A program made the translations under genes and the position numbers. A DNA stretch of 64,000 nt. Origin: Solirubrobacterales bacterium. GTDB taxonomy: Bacteria; Actinomycetota; Thermoleophilia; Solirubrobacterales; 70-9. Positions 15,408-23,599 of this stretch are shown here, piece by piece. Numbering within the stretch: the first letter of the stretch is position 1; every line of letters starts with the position of its first letter. The notes beneath the pieces are model-generated. The model was not told where the DNA came from and searched no databases. It worked only from the letters and a program-made list of their open reading frames with translations. Location: the NCBI GenBank assembly GCA_020438355.1, contig JAGQUT010000004.1, forward strand, positions 62,001-126,000. The letters run 5' to 3'.

Positions 15408-15420
15408 TTGGAAGAAACAC

Positions 15421-15975
15421 ATGTCTGAAATGAATCAACGCCTCAAGGGCAAGAAGATCGCGATCCTGATGGATAACGAGGGTGTGGAAGAGATCGAGCT
15501 GAAAGGGCCGATGCAGGCCCTCCGCGACGCAGGGGCGGATGTTCATCTGGTCGCGCCTGATGAAGGATCGATCCAGGCCTTCAACCACCTGGACAAGGGG
15601 AGCAGCTTCACCGTGGATCGCACGGTCGCAGACGCCGATTCAGGTGACTACGCAGCCCTGGTGCTTCCGGGCGGCGTCGCCAACCCCGACAACCTCAGGA
15701 CCGATGTAGAAGCGGTCAGCTTTGCCCGCTCCTTCTTCGAAGACGGGAAGGTGGTCGGAGCGATCTGCCACGCTCCCTGGACTCTGGTCGAAGCCGGCGT
15801 GCTTGAGGGAAGAACGCTGACCTCCTGGCCAAGTCTGCAGACCGACATCGAAAACGCCGGAGCCAGCTGGGTTGACGAGGAAGTTTACGTAGACGGTGAG
15901 TTGGTCACCAGTCGCAAGCCTGACGACCTCGAGGCCTTCTGTCATCAGGTGGTAGAGGCGATCGCGGCTTCCTGA
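15421..15975 (+). CDS. DJ-1/PfpI family protein
   Basis: 184 residues with the class I glutamine-amidotransferase-like fold of PfpI/DJ-1. It has KKIAILMDNEGVEEIEL at the start, ALVLPGGVANPDNLR (about residues 75-90), and the nucleophile elbow VGAICHAPW with the reactive Cys (about residue 119). His follows the Cys directly, as in PfpI, and Glu24 is the probable acid partner. Members act as proteases, chaperones, glyoxalases or deglycases in stress protection. Its place behind the SigB-promoter-driven USP-like gene supports a stress role; the exact activity is open. Confidence 0.85.
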   Translation: MSEMNQRLKGKKIAILMDNEGVEEIELKGPMQALRDAGADVHLVAPDEGSIQAFNHLDKGSSFTVDRTVADADSGDYAALVLPGGVANPDNLRTDVEAVSFARSFFEDGKVVGAICHAPWTLVEAGVLEGRTLTSWPSLQTDIENAGASWVDEEVYVDGELVTSRKPDDLEAFCHQVVEAIAAS

Positions 15976-15976
15976 C

Positions 15977-16438
15977 TCAGCCCAGGCGCCTTGCGCGCAG
16001 GGGAATCACGAGCCACAGGACCATGAACGCCATCGCCGAGGCGCCGCCGACCACGGCGGTTGCCTCCGAGCCATAGAGAAAATCCGTGACCAGAACGGTC
16101 GCTCCGATAAGCGCCAGTGACAGGCACAGGAGGCCGGCGATGGTTGAGCGGTTCGAGAGTTTCAGCATGCGTTCCTTCTGCTGCTTCCTGAACGTCAGAC
16201 GGTGAAATGCGGTCGGCAGAATCAGCAACATCGTTGAAGCCGCGGCGAGAAGCAGGGTGGCGAAGTAGACCGACTGCTGGAAGTCAGTTACCTGCGCGAA
16301 TCGCTGCTGGAATGGCACCGCCAGCAGGAACGCGAAAAGAACCTGGACACCGGGGATCGCAATCCGCAGTTCCTGGAGCAGTTCACCGATGTTTCGGTCT
16401 GCCCGTTCCCAGTCTGTCTCGTTGCGATAGTTCGTCAT
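15977..16438 (-). CDS. DUF6328-type membrane protein
   Basis: About 153 residues from the ATG at 16438 (MTNYRNETDWERADRNIGELLQELR). Four hydrophobic spans follow: PGVQVLFAFLLAVPF, SVYFATLLLAAASTMLLILPTAF, TIAGLLCLSLALIGATVLVTDFLYG and VGGASAMAFMVLWLVIPL. The N-terminal amphipathic helix followed by 'GVQVLFAFLL' is characteristic of DUF6328 proteins; function is unknown. The start lies 56 bp inside the 3' end of the upstream sigma-factor gene on the same strand, so expression is probably coupled to the sigma gene. An alternative upstream start at 16501 would overlap further and has no better signal. Confidence 0.75.
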   Translation of the reverse strand: MTNYRNETDWERADRNIGELLQELRIAIPGVQVLFAFLLAVPFQQRFAQVTDFQQSVYFATLLLAAASTMLLILPTAFHRLTFRKQQKERMLKLSNRSTIAGLLCLSLALIGATVLVTDFLYGSEATAVVGGASAMAFMVLWLVIPLRARRLG

Positions 16439-17198
16439 CTGGTTCGGCAGTAAGTTGGTCTGCCAGACCATCCAGTATCCGCCGCAGGTTCCTTGAAACA
16501 TGCATCTGGGAGCAGCCGAGCTGCTCTGCGATCTCGACCTGCGACATTTCGTCGTTGAAGCGAAGTTCGATCACCCGGCGATCCCAGGGGTCAAGGGACC
16601 TGAGGATCTGCGCGGTAAGAATCCTGGATTCGCTGCGACCGAGTTCCTCGTCCGGGCCGCCAAGGCGGTCCTCAAGGACAGCATCGGCATGGTCGGATTC
16701 GTCGCGTCCTATCGGGATCGGATGCCTGGCTGACTGCGCCGCCATGCACTCGAGAACTTCCTCCTCGTCGCATCCCATCGCGTCCGCGGTCTCCTCAAAG
16801 GTAGGTTCGCGAACCAGTTCGTTTCGCAGATAGCTCGTCGTGCGTTCGAGTTCGCCAATCCGTTCGTACAGATCACGAGGCAGCCGGAGACTCGCGACGC
16901 GGTCCCTGAAATGCCTCTTCAACTCGCCATTGATGGTGGCTGACGCGAAAGCCAGGAAGGGCGCGCCGTTATCCGGGTCGAATCGATCGATCGCGTTCAT
17001 CAGGCCCAGGCTCGCCACCTGGATCAGATCGTCGATCTGCTCGGCCGGCCCCGAGTACTTGATCGCGACACTTTTCGCAAAGGCCAGAAAACGACCAGGG
17101 AGTTCGGCCTTTACTTCAGGTTCGTCCCGACGCTTCCAGAGTTCTGACTCGGGGAGCAGCCCCGGATTGTCGGGGGTGGGTGCTGATCGGACATGCAT
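16383..17198 (-). CDS. SigB/SigF/SigG-family RNA polymerase sigma factor (copy 1)
   Basis: 271 residues. Region 2 includes LPGRFLAFAKSVAIKY, the DDLIQVASLGLMNAIDRFD core-binding/-10 recognition segment (about residues 58-76) and ATINGELKRHFRD. Region 3 is SLRLPRDLYERIGELE onward. Region 4 has ELRFNDEMSQVEIAEQLGCS with the MSQVEIAEQLGCSQMHVSR helix-turn-helix. The family directs general-stress or developmental genes and is usually held by an anti-sigma factor; none is encoded in the window. A ribosome-binding site GGAGGA lies 8-9 nt before the ATG, and TAGGGT/TATAGG lies about 70 bp upstream. It is paralogous to the sigma factor at 18429-19271. Confidence 0.9.
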   Translation of the reverse strand: MHVRSAPTPDNPGLLPESELWKRRDEPEVKAELPGRFLAFAKSVAIKYSGPAEQIDDLIQVASLGLMNAIDRFDPDNGAPFLAFASATINGELKRHFRDRVASLRLPRDLYERIGELERTTSYLRNELVREPTFEETADAMGCDEEEVLECMAAQSARHPIPIGRDESDHADAVLEDRLGGPDEELGRSESRILTAQILRSLDPWDRRVIELRFNDEMSQVEIAEQLGCSQMHVSRNLRRILDGLADQLTAEPDDELSQRDRLGTGRPKHR

Positions 17199-17267
17199 GC
17201 CTGGCTTCCTCCGTGCTCTGAAGAGATCTGCCCTTGAGCCTCGGAAGCCGTGCAGCGAATGTGACCA

Positions 17268-17275
17268 CCCTATAC
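17268..17275 (-). promoter_or_regulatory. Possible -10 region of sigma factor copy 1
   Basis: TATAGGGT on the minus strand offers two overlapping TANNNT-like hexamers about 70 bp upstream of the sigma start. No clear -35 is visible. The rest of the 224-bp gap (17199-17422) holds this signal and, on the other strand, the SigB-type promoter at 17362. Confidence 0.3.
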
Positions 17276-17361
17276 ATGCCCGAACCCGGCCTTTCGTAAA
17301 CCCCCAGGCGGAGGACCCCGGCTCCCTTCATCCTTCGGCCCCGGGCTGACGCCAACTCTCG

Positions 17362-17386
17362 GCGTGAAGCTTCCGGTATCGGGTAC
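17362..17386 (+). promoter_or_regulatory. SigB-type promoter of the helical protein gene
   Basis: GCGT (17362-17365), 15 nt, GGGTAC (17381-17386) matches GNNT-N14-16-GGGTAC. It is followed by a strong ribosome-binding site (AAGGAGG) and the ATG at 17423. It sits directly behind a SigB-family sigma gene. Confidence 0.55.
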
Positions 17387-17422
17387 CGAGGCAGGTAGTT
17401 CAACAACAAGGAGGACATTCAC

Positions 17423-17911
17423 ATGGCAGAAATCACCACGACAGAAGAGAAGCTCGCCGAGGTCACCGGGCTGGCACAGGCTGCCCAGGGCACAATCGAC
17501 AAGGTTGCTCCGTTGATCGATGACGGTGAGCTCGCAGCGTCGCTCAAGAGGATGAAGCGGGAAGCGGAGGAGACCGAGGAGCGTTGCGTCTCACTCATCG
17601 ATCAGCGGGACGGCAAGAAGACCGCCATCCTCGACAAGGCGCGGGAAACGAAGCAGGAAGCCACCGAGATGATGGACACCTACCTCGGCGAGGGTTCGGA
17701 CGGCCTTGACGGGCTCGAGTTCATGACCATGGCCGAGGCGGGCGAGGTTGGACACTGGGAAATCCTCGCTCAGCTCAGCAAGAAAGGCGACGAGTCCGAA
17801 CTCGTCGAACTGGCCGAGTGGGCGATCCCGATTCAGGAACGCCACCTGTCAGAGGTCCGTTCGGGCTCCCTGACACTGGCTTCGAGCCAGGATCCACACG
17901 AGACCTCCTGA
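17423..17911 (+). CDS. Ferritin-like/DUF892-like helical protein, probable stress protein
   Basis: 162 residues, Glu/Lys-rich and predicted almost wholly helical, with four helical stretches (about 8-30, 37-60, 66-90 and 100-145). The last part has AEAGEVGHWEILAQLSKKGD, with an ExxH motif (Glu108-His111), and IPIQERHLSEV. This recalls ferritin-like or YciF/DUF892 proteins, but the di-iron set is not complete enough to claim metal binding. An AAGGAGG ribosome-binding site and a SigB-type promoter precede it, and it lies between two SigB-family sigma genes. A large inverted repeat follows the stop codon. Confidence 0.65.
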   Translation: MAEITTTEEKLAEVTGLAQAAQGTIDKVAPLIDDGELAASLKRMKREAEETEERCVSLIDQRDGKKTAILDKARETKQEATEMMDTYLGEGSDGLDGLEFMTMAEAGEVGHWEILAQLSKKGDESELVELAEWAIPIQERHLSEVRSGSLTLASSQDPHETS

Positions 17912-17924
17912 CAGCTGGCGGTCG

Positions 17925-17977
17925 GTCCCGGTCCCCTGGGGGAACTGACTCATCCGCCGTCCCAGAGGGACCGGGAC
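17925..17977. terminator. Long inverted repeat, probable bidirectional terminator
   Basis: GTCCCGGTCCCCTGGG (17925-17940) pairs with CCCAGAGGGACCGGGAC (17961-17977) with a single one-nt bulge and a 20-nt loop. It lies between two convergent stop codons, and the right arm is within the last codons of the minus-strand gene. No long T run is present. Confidence 0.6.
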
Positions 17978-18402
17978 TCCTCAGCCGTCGATTCGTCCCG
18001 GATGGCCTGCATGTTGCGGCCGCCTCGGTTGAATGTGCTCACGACACCAGCTGGTGTCATCTCCTTCGGGAAAGCTTCTTCCAGCCATCGGGCAGGGCGG
18101 ACGTTGGTGATGCCGTCGAAGACTCCCGCACCAGTGATCTCATAGCGCCACGGGCCAGCTATCTGTCCGAGAGCGAAGGCGTCCTCTTCGAGCCTCGTCC
18201 AGACGAGCGTCTGGTTGGGCAGGCAGACAAAGCGCTCGAGCATCCTGGCCGCCTTTTCGCCGTGCTCATGAGCCGTCAGGAAGATCGCATCTTCCGCAGA
18301 TCCGGGAGATTGGCTCAGGGGTTCCCCGATCCCGACGAGGCCACTCTCCACCAACCTCCCTGCCGCCGCGAATGGATCACAGTCAAGTGATCTCGCCCGC
18401 AT
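17950..18402 (-). CDS. Unknown protein with PUA/EVE-like features, downstream of sigma factor
   Basis: 150 residues from the ATG at 18402. The N-terminal part (about 1-55) is helical, ending in AHEHGEKAARMLERF. The C-terminal part contains QTLVWTRLEEDAFALGQIAG, PWRYEI, ITNVRPARWLE and TPAGVVSTFNRGGRNMQAI. The order 'xVWTR...LGxIxGxWRY...NVRPxxWL...' resembles the EVE/PUA-like reader domains found in some restriction-linked proteins; this is a pattern-based inference, not a firm family call. It starts 27 nt after the sigma-factor gene on the same strand, so the two are probably co-transcribed. The opposite-strand frame here lacks any protein-like features. Confidence 0.6.
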   Translation of the reverse strand: MRARSLDCDPFAAAGRLVESGLVGIGEPLSQSPGSAEDAIFLTAHEHGEKAARMLERFVCLPNQTLVWTRLEEDAFALGQIAGPWRYEITGAGVFDGITNVRPARWLEEAFPKEMTPAGVVSTFNRGGRNMQAIRDESTAEESRSLWDGG

Positions 18403-18428
18403 GGGGGCTCGAAGGACAGGCAACTCGG

Positions 18429-19271
18429 TCAACGTCCCGGCGGCGTCTCGCGGTCCCCGGGCTCGCGGGTCATGACATTCAGGTAGTTCAGGACATGCTT
18501 CAGCCGCCGGGAGACCTGCATCTGGGAGCAACCGATCCGGTCAGCGATCTGCGACTGCGACATACGCTCGCGGTACCTCATGCCAATCAGATCCCGATCC
18601 CTCGGATTCAGTTGCTTGAGTGCCTTGCCGGCCGTCATCCTTCGCTCGGTGATGCCGTAGCCCTTTTCCGTTTCGCCGACCTTCTCTTCCAGTGCGTGGC
18701 CTTCGGAGTCGTCGTCCCCCTGCATCGCCTCCGGGTGACGGGAGTCGAACCCGACCCTTGCGGCATCGAGCTCCGACGGAGTGCAGTCTGCGGCCTCCGC
18801 GACCTCCGCCTCGGAAGGTTCCCGCCCGAGCTGGCTCCGCAGCTCGGACGTCGCGGATTCGATTCGACCAATCCGTTCGTAGAGACTACGAGGCAAACGA
18901 AGGGAAGACACCCGATCCCGGAAATGGCGCTTCAGCTCACCGTTGATCGTGGGTGAGGCAAAGGCGGGAAAGGTGCTCCCGGCCTTGGGGTCAAAGCGCT
19001 GGATTGCGTTCATCAGGCCAAGGCTGGCGACCTGGACGATGTCGTCGGAGCGTTCGACTCTTGATTTGTAACGGCTCGCGATGCGCCGGGCCAGCGGCAG
19101 GAAGCGACGGGCGAGTTCAGACCTCACGGCAGGCTGCTCACGGCGGTGCCAGAGCTCCTCTTCGCTCCAGAGGGCCGGGCTGCTTCTTGCTGCTTCGCGT
19201 CCTGCTTTCATCTTTTTTTTGGCTACCCGACTGCGAGAATGCGAAACTCTGGCGGTCTGGTCGCTCGCCAT
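18429..19271 (-). CDS. SigB/SigF/SigG-family RNA polymerase sigma factor (copy 2)
   Basis: 280 residues with a basic N-terminal tail (about 1-25, RSRVAKKKMKAGREAAR). Regions 2-4 align well with the other sigma factor: RRFLPLARRIASRYK, DDIVQVASLGLMNAIQRFD, PTINGELKRHFRDRVSSLRL, and the region 4 helix-turn-helix MSQSQIADRIGCSQMQVSR. The two proteins share the same ELWxRR start and near-identical recognition segments, so they probably arose by duplication and may read similar promoters. The PUA/EVE-like gene follows 26 nt downstream. The start is 58 bp from the divergent HAD gene. Confidence 0.9.
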   Translation of the reverse strand: MASDQTARVSHSRSRVAKKKMKAGREAARSSPALWSEEELWHRREQPAVRSELARRFLPLARRIASRYKSRVERSDDIVQVASLGLMNAIQRFDPKAGSTFPAFASPTINGELKRHFRDRVSSLRLPRSLYERIGRIESATSELRSQLGREPSEAEVAEAADCTPSELDAARVGFDSRHPEAMQGDDDSEGHALEEKVGETEKGYGITERRMTAGKALKQLNPRDRDLIGMRYRERMSQSQIADRIGCSQMQVSRRLKHVLNYLNVMTREPGDRETPPGR

Positions 19272-19329
19272 TGCAGTCAGGAACTAGGGGGTTCCGTTTC
19301 GCTGCAACCTTGCGGGGCACCGGCTGGTC

Positions 19330-19959
19330 ATGACCGCCAACCTCATCGTCGACATCGACGGAACGCTGATCGACTCGAACTACCAGCACGTAATCGCCTG
19401 GCAACGGGCGTTTCTGGAGCACGACGTACAGGCAGAGGCGTGGACCCTTCACAGATACATTGGCAAGGGGGGAGACCAGCTGGTCGAATCTGCGGCCGGC
19501 CCGGAAGTTGAAAGCAGCCATGGTGACTCGATTCGCAAGGCCGAGTCCGGCTTCTTCCAGGAGCTGATCGAAGAGGTCAGGCCCTTCGATGGAGCCTCGT
19601 CATTCCTCAGAGAATGCGCGAGAGAAGGAGCAGAGATCATCCTTGCCAGCTCGGCAAAGGCTGAGGAGGTTGACCACTATCTGGACCTGCTGGATGTCGA
19701 CGGGATCATCTCCGGACACACCTCATCCGCGGACGTGGACACGACTAAGCCAAGCCCGGACCTGATCGAGGCCGCCCTTTCGAAGGTGGACTCGCGGGAT
19801 GCCCTGATGATCGGAGACTCGATCTGGGACATCGAAGCTGCTAGTCGAGCCAGACTTCGCTCTTTAGCCGTCCTGACCGGCGGATTCTCAAAGAAGGAGC
19901 TCGAAGCCGCGGGGGCCCTTGAGGTGCAGCCGCACCTCAAGGACCTTCAGCAGCTCTAA
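19330..19959 (+). CDS. HAD family hydrolase (phosphoglycolate phosphatase-like)
   Basis: 209 residues. HAD motif I is IVDIDGTLIDS (Asp8 nucleophile, Asp10), the helical cap follows (about 20-80), motif II lies in IILASSAKAEE (Ser/Thr), motif III Lys in TTKPSPDLIEAAL, and motif IV in LMIGDSIWDIEAA. This is subclass I, like phosphoglycolate phosphatase or beta-phosphoglucomutase. It removes phosphate from a small cytoplasmic metabolite; the substrate cannot be read from the sequence. It lies between the sigma gene (divergent) and the acyl-CoA dehydrogenase gene (convergent, 16 bp apart). Confidence 0.85.
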   Translation: MTANLIVDIDGTLIDSNYQHVIAWQRAFLEHDVQAEAWTLHRYIGKGGDQLVESAAGPEVESSHGDSIRKAESGFFQELIEEVRPFDGASSFLRECAREGAEIILASSAKAEEVDHYLDLLDVDGIISGHTSSADVDTTKPSPDLIEAALSKVDSRDALMIGDSIWDIEAASRARLRSLAVLTGGFSKKELEAAGALEVQPHLKDLQQL

Positions 19960-19975
19960 ACGAGAAAAGACGAAA

Positions 19976-21808
19976 TCAGAAGGCTTCTTCGGGAAGCTCC
20001 ATGATGTCGTTGTCGACCTGCTCGATCGCAATCCGGGTTGCCTCGAGGTTGGGAAGCATGTTCCGCGCGAAGAACTTCGCGCCGGTGATCTTGCCCTCGT
20101 AGAAGTTCACATCCCGGTCGGAAGCGCCGTTCGCCAGCGCCTCGGCCGCAACCTCGGCTTGGGTGATCAGCAGCCAGCCGATCATCAGGTCACCGAATGC
20201 CTTGAGGAACTGGACCGATGCGAGGCCGACCTTGTAGATGCTCTTCGGGTCCTCCTGCGAACCCATCAGGCTGCCCATCATCGATTCGACCATCGCCCTC
20301 AGATTTGCGATGGCGGTACCGAGTCGCTCCCGCTCGAGGTCGAGATCGTTGCCCGAACCATCAGCGGTGGCCTGCATCTTGTCGAGCAGGTGGTTGAGTG
20401 ACTTGGCCTCGTCGCGCACGATCTTGCGGAAGAAGAAGTCCTGGGCCTGGATCGCGGTCGTTCCCTCGTAGAGGCTGTCGATCTTCGCATCGCGGATGTA
20501 CTGCTCGATCGGGTAGTCCTGGAGGAAGCCGGAGCCGCCGTAGGTCTGGAGCGACTCGGTCAGTACCTCGTAGGCCCGTTCGGAACCGACACCCTTGACG
20601 ATCGGGAGAAGGAAGTCGTTGATCCGGATCGACAGCTGCGCATCCTCGACACCCTGGGACACGCGGGCGGATACCGGGTCGTGATGGAGGGCGGTGTAGA
20701 TGTAAAGCGCCCGGAGGCCTTCCGCGTAGGTCTTCTGAGTCATCAGGGACCGGCGGACGTCCGGGTGATGCATGATCGAGACACGCGGGGCGGTCTTGTC
20801 CATGATCTGGGTCAGATCGGCGCCCTGGACGCGTTCCTTGGCGTACTCGAGAGCATTCAGGTAACCCGTCGAGAGGGTCGCGATCGCCTTGGTGCCGACC
20901 ATCATGCGGGCGAACTCGATCACGTCGAACATCTGGCGGATGCCCTCGTGAACGTCGCCAACCAGGTAGCCGATCGCAGGCTTGCCTTCGCCACCGAAGG
21001 ACATGTCGCAGGTTGCCGAGGCCTTGATGCCCATCTTGTGCTCGATGCTGGTCACGTTGACGCCGTTGCGCTCACCAATCTCTCCAGTGTCGGAGTCAAA
21101 GAGGAACTTCGGCACGACGAAGAGGCTGAGACCCTTTGTGCCTGGTCCGGCTCCCTCGGGGCGGGCCAGCGTGTAGTGGAAGATGTTCTCGAAGAGGTCA
21201 TCCGAGTCACCGGAGGTGATGAACCGCTTCTCGCCCTCGATGTGCCAGGTGCCATCGGGCTGTTCGATCGCCTTGGTGCGACCCGCTCCAACATCCGAGC
21301 CGGCTTCCGGCTCGGTGAGGACCATGGTCGCGCCCCAGTTCCGCTCGACCGCGAGCTTCGCCCAGTTGCGCTGCGCCTCGTTGCCGTTCTTGTAGAGGAG
21401 GCTGGCGAAAGCCGGGCCGGCGAGGTAAAAGAATCCGGCCGGGAGGGCACCGCACATGAACTCGTTGATCGCCCAGGAAACCGTGGCGGGGGCGGGGATG
21501 CCTCCGACCTCTTCGATCAGTCCGATCTTTTCCCAGTCGGCTTCGGTCCAGGCGTTAACCGAGTCCTTGAGGGCCTGGGGGAGGGTGACGACGTGGGTGT
21601 TAGGGTCGAAAGTCGGGGGCTTGCGGTCTGTTGACTCGAAAGCGTCGGCGACCGGGCCCTCGGCCAGCTTGGAGGATTCCTCCAGCATGATCTTGACCGT
21701 GTCCGAGTCAAGGTCGCCGAATTCCCCCGTCTTCAGGATCTCGTCTGTGTCGAACATCTCGAAGAGGTTGAACTCGATGTCCCGGACGTTGCTCTTGTAG
21801 TGACCCAC
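19976..21808 (-). CDS. Acyl-CoA dehydrogenase, long FadE5-like type
   Basis: 610 residues, the size of the large homodimeric FadE5/AcdA group rather than the 380-residue short type. It has the N-terminal helical domain, [15 protein letters not shown] (FAD/substrate contact, about residue 160), the middle beta domain, and [12 protein letters not shown] with the catalytic Glu (about residue 445). A C-terminal extra helical domain follows (about 480-600). It carries out the first step of fatty acyl-CoA beta-oxidation, passing electrons to ETF. The GTG start at 21808 has GGAG about 6 nt upstream. It stands alone and is divergent from an amidase gene. Confidence 0.9.
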   Translation of the reverse strand: MGHYKSNVRDIEFNLFEMFDTDEILKTGEFGDLDSDTVKIMLEESSKLAEGPVADAFESTDRKPPTFDPNTHVVTLPQALKDSVNAWTEADWEKIGLIEEVGGIPAPATVSWAINEFMCGALPAGFFYLAGPAFASLLYKNGNEAQRNWAKLAVERNWGATMVLTEPEAGSDVGAGRTKAIEQPDGTWHIEGEKRFITSGDSDDLFENIFHYTLARPEGAGPGTKGLSLFVVPKFLFDSDTGEIGERNGVNVTSIEHKMGIKASATCDMSFGGEGKPAIGYLVGDVHEGIRQMFDVIEFARMMVGTKAIATLSTGYLNALEYAKERVQGADLTQIMDKTAPRVSIMHHPDVRRSLMTQKTYAEGLRALYIYTALHHDPVSARVSQGVEDAQLSIRINDFLLPIVKGVGSERAYEVLTESLQTYGGSGFLQDYPIEQYIRDAKIDSLYEGTTAIQAQDFFFRKIVRDEAKSLNHLLDKMQATADGSGNDLDLERERLGTAIANLRAMVESMMGSLMGSQEDPKSIYKVGLASVQFLKAFGDLMIGWLLITQAEVAAEALANGASDRDVNFYEGKITGAKFFARNMLPNLEATRIAIEQVDNDIMELPEEAF

Positions 21809-21881
21809 CTGTTTCTCCGTTCAAAAAGCTTGCGAATGTGCCTGCGGCGCAAGACATTTTCTCAGAACGGGCCGTGGGGGA

Positions 21882-21887
21882 GATAAT
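21882..21887 (+). promoter_or_regulatory. -10 element (GATAAT) deciding the amidase start
   Basis: GATAAT matches the TATAAT consensus at five of six positions and is followed by 7 nt and the ATG at 21895, implying a leaderless message. This favours 21895 over an upstream in-frame start at 21838. Confidence 0.45.
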
Positions 21888-21894
21888 TCACGAC

Positions 21895-23589
21895 ATGTTC
21901 GATGTGGTCGAGACCCCGATTGCGGAGCTGAGGGAAGCCCTCGAGGAAGGGAGGGTGACCTCGACCGGCCTTGTCCGGTCCTACCTGGCTCGCATCGATG
22001 CTTACGACGGACCCGGCACCGACACGGCCCTGAATTCAGTTGTAGTGCGAAATCCCGAGGCACTTCGCGAAGCAGAGAAATCGGATCGTCGACGCAAGAA
22101 TGGCCGGCTCCTCGGCCGGCTGGACGGGATCCCGTACACCGTCAAGGACAGCTACCTGGTCGAAGGGCTGACCGCCGCTTCGGGAAGTCCGGCATTCGTG
22201 AACCTGCTCTCCGGGCGTGACGCGTTCACCGTCGGAAGGCTCCGCCAGGGTGGCGCGATCTGTCTCGGGAAGACCAACATGCCCCCGATGGCCAATGGCG
22301 GAATGCAGCGCGGGGTATACGGCCGGGCCGAGAGTCCCTACAACGGCGAGTACCTGACCGCCCCGTTTCTTTCCGGCTCTTCCAACGGTGCCGGTACCAG
22401 CACAGCAGCCAGTTTTGCGGCTTTCGGTCTGGCCGAGGAAACGTGGTCGAGTGGCCGGGGGCCCGCCTCGAACAATGGCCTCTGCGCGTACACGCCTTCC
22501 CGCGGAGTCATCTCGGTCCGGGGCAACTGGCCGCTCACCCCGACCATGGATGTCGTTGTGCCGTTTGCGAGGACCATGGCCGACCTGCTGGAGGTACTGG
22601 ACGTGATCGTCGCCGACGACCCGGAGAGCAGGGGGGACCTGTGGCGGTCCCAGCGCTGGCTGCCGGTTCCAGCCTCATCCGAAGTCCGGCCCGGCTCATA
22701 CCTCGACCTGGCGAGCGGCAGCGAAGGTATCTCTGGCAAACGGCTGGGGGTTCCCCGCATGTACATCAACGAAGATCACGACGCGGGAACCGGGGACAGC
22801 ACCGGAATCTGGGGTCCGTGCGGCGAGAAGATAACGACCAGAGATTCGGTCATTGAGCTTTGGAGAAGGGCGCGGAAAGACCTTGAGGATGCGGGAGCCG
22901 AGGTGGTCGAGGTCGACTTTCCTCTGGTTTCCAACTATGAAGGGGACCGGGCCGGCTTCCCGACGATCCTGACCAGAGGGCTGGTCAGCCCCCAGTATCT
23001 CGAGGAGGAGCTGCGCGAACTCTCCGCCTGGGGATTCGACGATTTTCTCCGGGCAAACGGGGACCCAGCATTGAACCGACTCGACCAGGTTGACGGAGAC
23101 TTGATCTTCCCGGAAGAACCCGGCTCACTGCCCAGCCGCGAGGGAGGGATGTCATTCGGCATGGAGGAATACGTCGAGATGGCCCGGCAGGGAATCGTGC
23201 CCTGGGATGAGCTCCCGAATCTTGAGGCCGGGATGCGTGGACTCGAGGAGACCCGCCGTATCGACCTGGAGTGCTGGATGGACGATCTCGGCCTCGACGC
23301 CGTGGTGTTCCCCACGGTCGCAGATGTTGGTCCGGCCGATGCTGACGTGAACCCGGAGTCGGCCGACCGGGCATGGGCTAACGGAGTGTGGGTCGCCAAC
23401 GGAAACGTTGCGATCAGGCATTTCGGAGTGCCGAGCGTGACGGTGCCGATGGGTGTGATGGCCGACATCGGCATGCCGGTCGGGCTTACCTTTGCCGGTC
23501 GTGGCTGGGATGACAACGCCCTGCTAAGTCTCGGGAGCGCCTTCGAGTCGACCGGGAGTCGCCGTCAGGTGCCACCCCGGACTCCCTGA
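21895..23589 (+). CDS. Amidase signature family protein, EETWSSGRGP subgroup
   Basis: About 564 residues from the ATG at 21895. The amidase-signature core is present but diverged: Lys in IPYTVKDSYLVEG, the Ser-rich loop SGSSNGAGTSTAASFA in place of the usual GGSSGG, and EETWSSGRGPASNNG where most members have GTDTGGSIRxPA. The Lys-Ser-Ser triad can still be placed. It hydrolyses amide bonds of unknown substrates; a C-terminal segment near residue 480 contains FPTVADVGPADADVN. The gene is divergent from the acyl-CoA dehydrogenase gene and stops 10 bp before the convergent DUF389 gene. Confidence 0.8.
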   Translation: MFDVVETPIAELREALEEGRVTSTGLVRSYLARIDAYDGPGTDTALNSVVVRNPEALREAEKSDRRRKNGRLLGRLDGIPYTVKDSYLVEGLTAASGSPAFVNLLSGRDAFTVGRLRQGGAICLGKTNMPPMANGGMQRGVYGRAESPYNGEYLTAPFLSGSSNGAGTSTAASFAAFGLAEETWSSGRGPASNNGLCAYTPSRGVISVRGNWPLTPTMDVVVPFARTMADLLEVLDVIVADDPESRGDLWRSQRWLPVPASSEVRPGSYLDLASGSEGISGKRLGVPRMYINEDHDAGTGDSTGIWGPCGEKITTRDSVIELWRRARKDLEDAGAEVVEVDFPLVSNYEGDRAGFPTILTRGLVSPQYLEEELRELSAWGFDDFLRANGDPALNRLDQVDGDLIFPEEPGSLPSREGGMSFGMEEYVEMARQGIVPWDELPNLEAGMRGLEETRRIDLECWMDDLGLDAVVFPTVADVGPADADVNPESADRAWANGVWVANGNVAIRHFGVPSVTVPMGVMADIGMPVGLTFAGRGWDDNALLSLGSAFESTGSRRQVPPRTP

Positions 23590-23599
23590 GCGCGCCCGG

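Noticed and set aside
17818-18390. 190-codon plus-strand frame over the PUA/EVE-like gene
   Set aside because: No protein-like composition or start signal; the opposite strand has conserved-looking motifs and sits in the sigma-factor operon.
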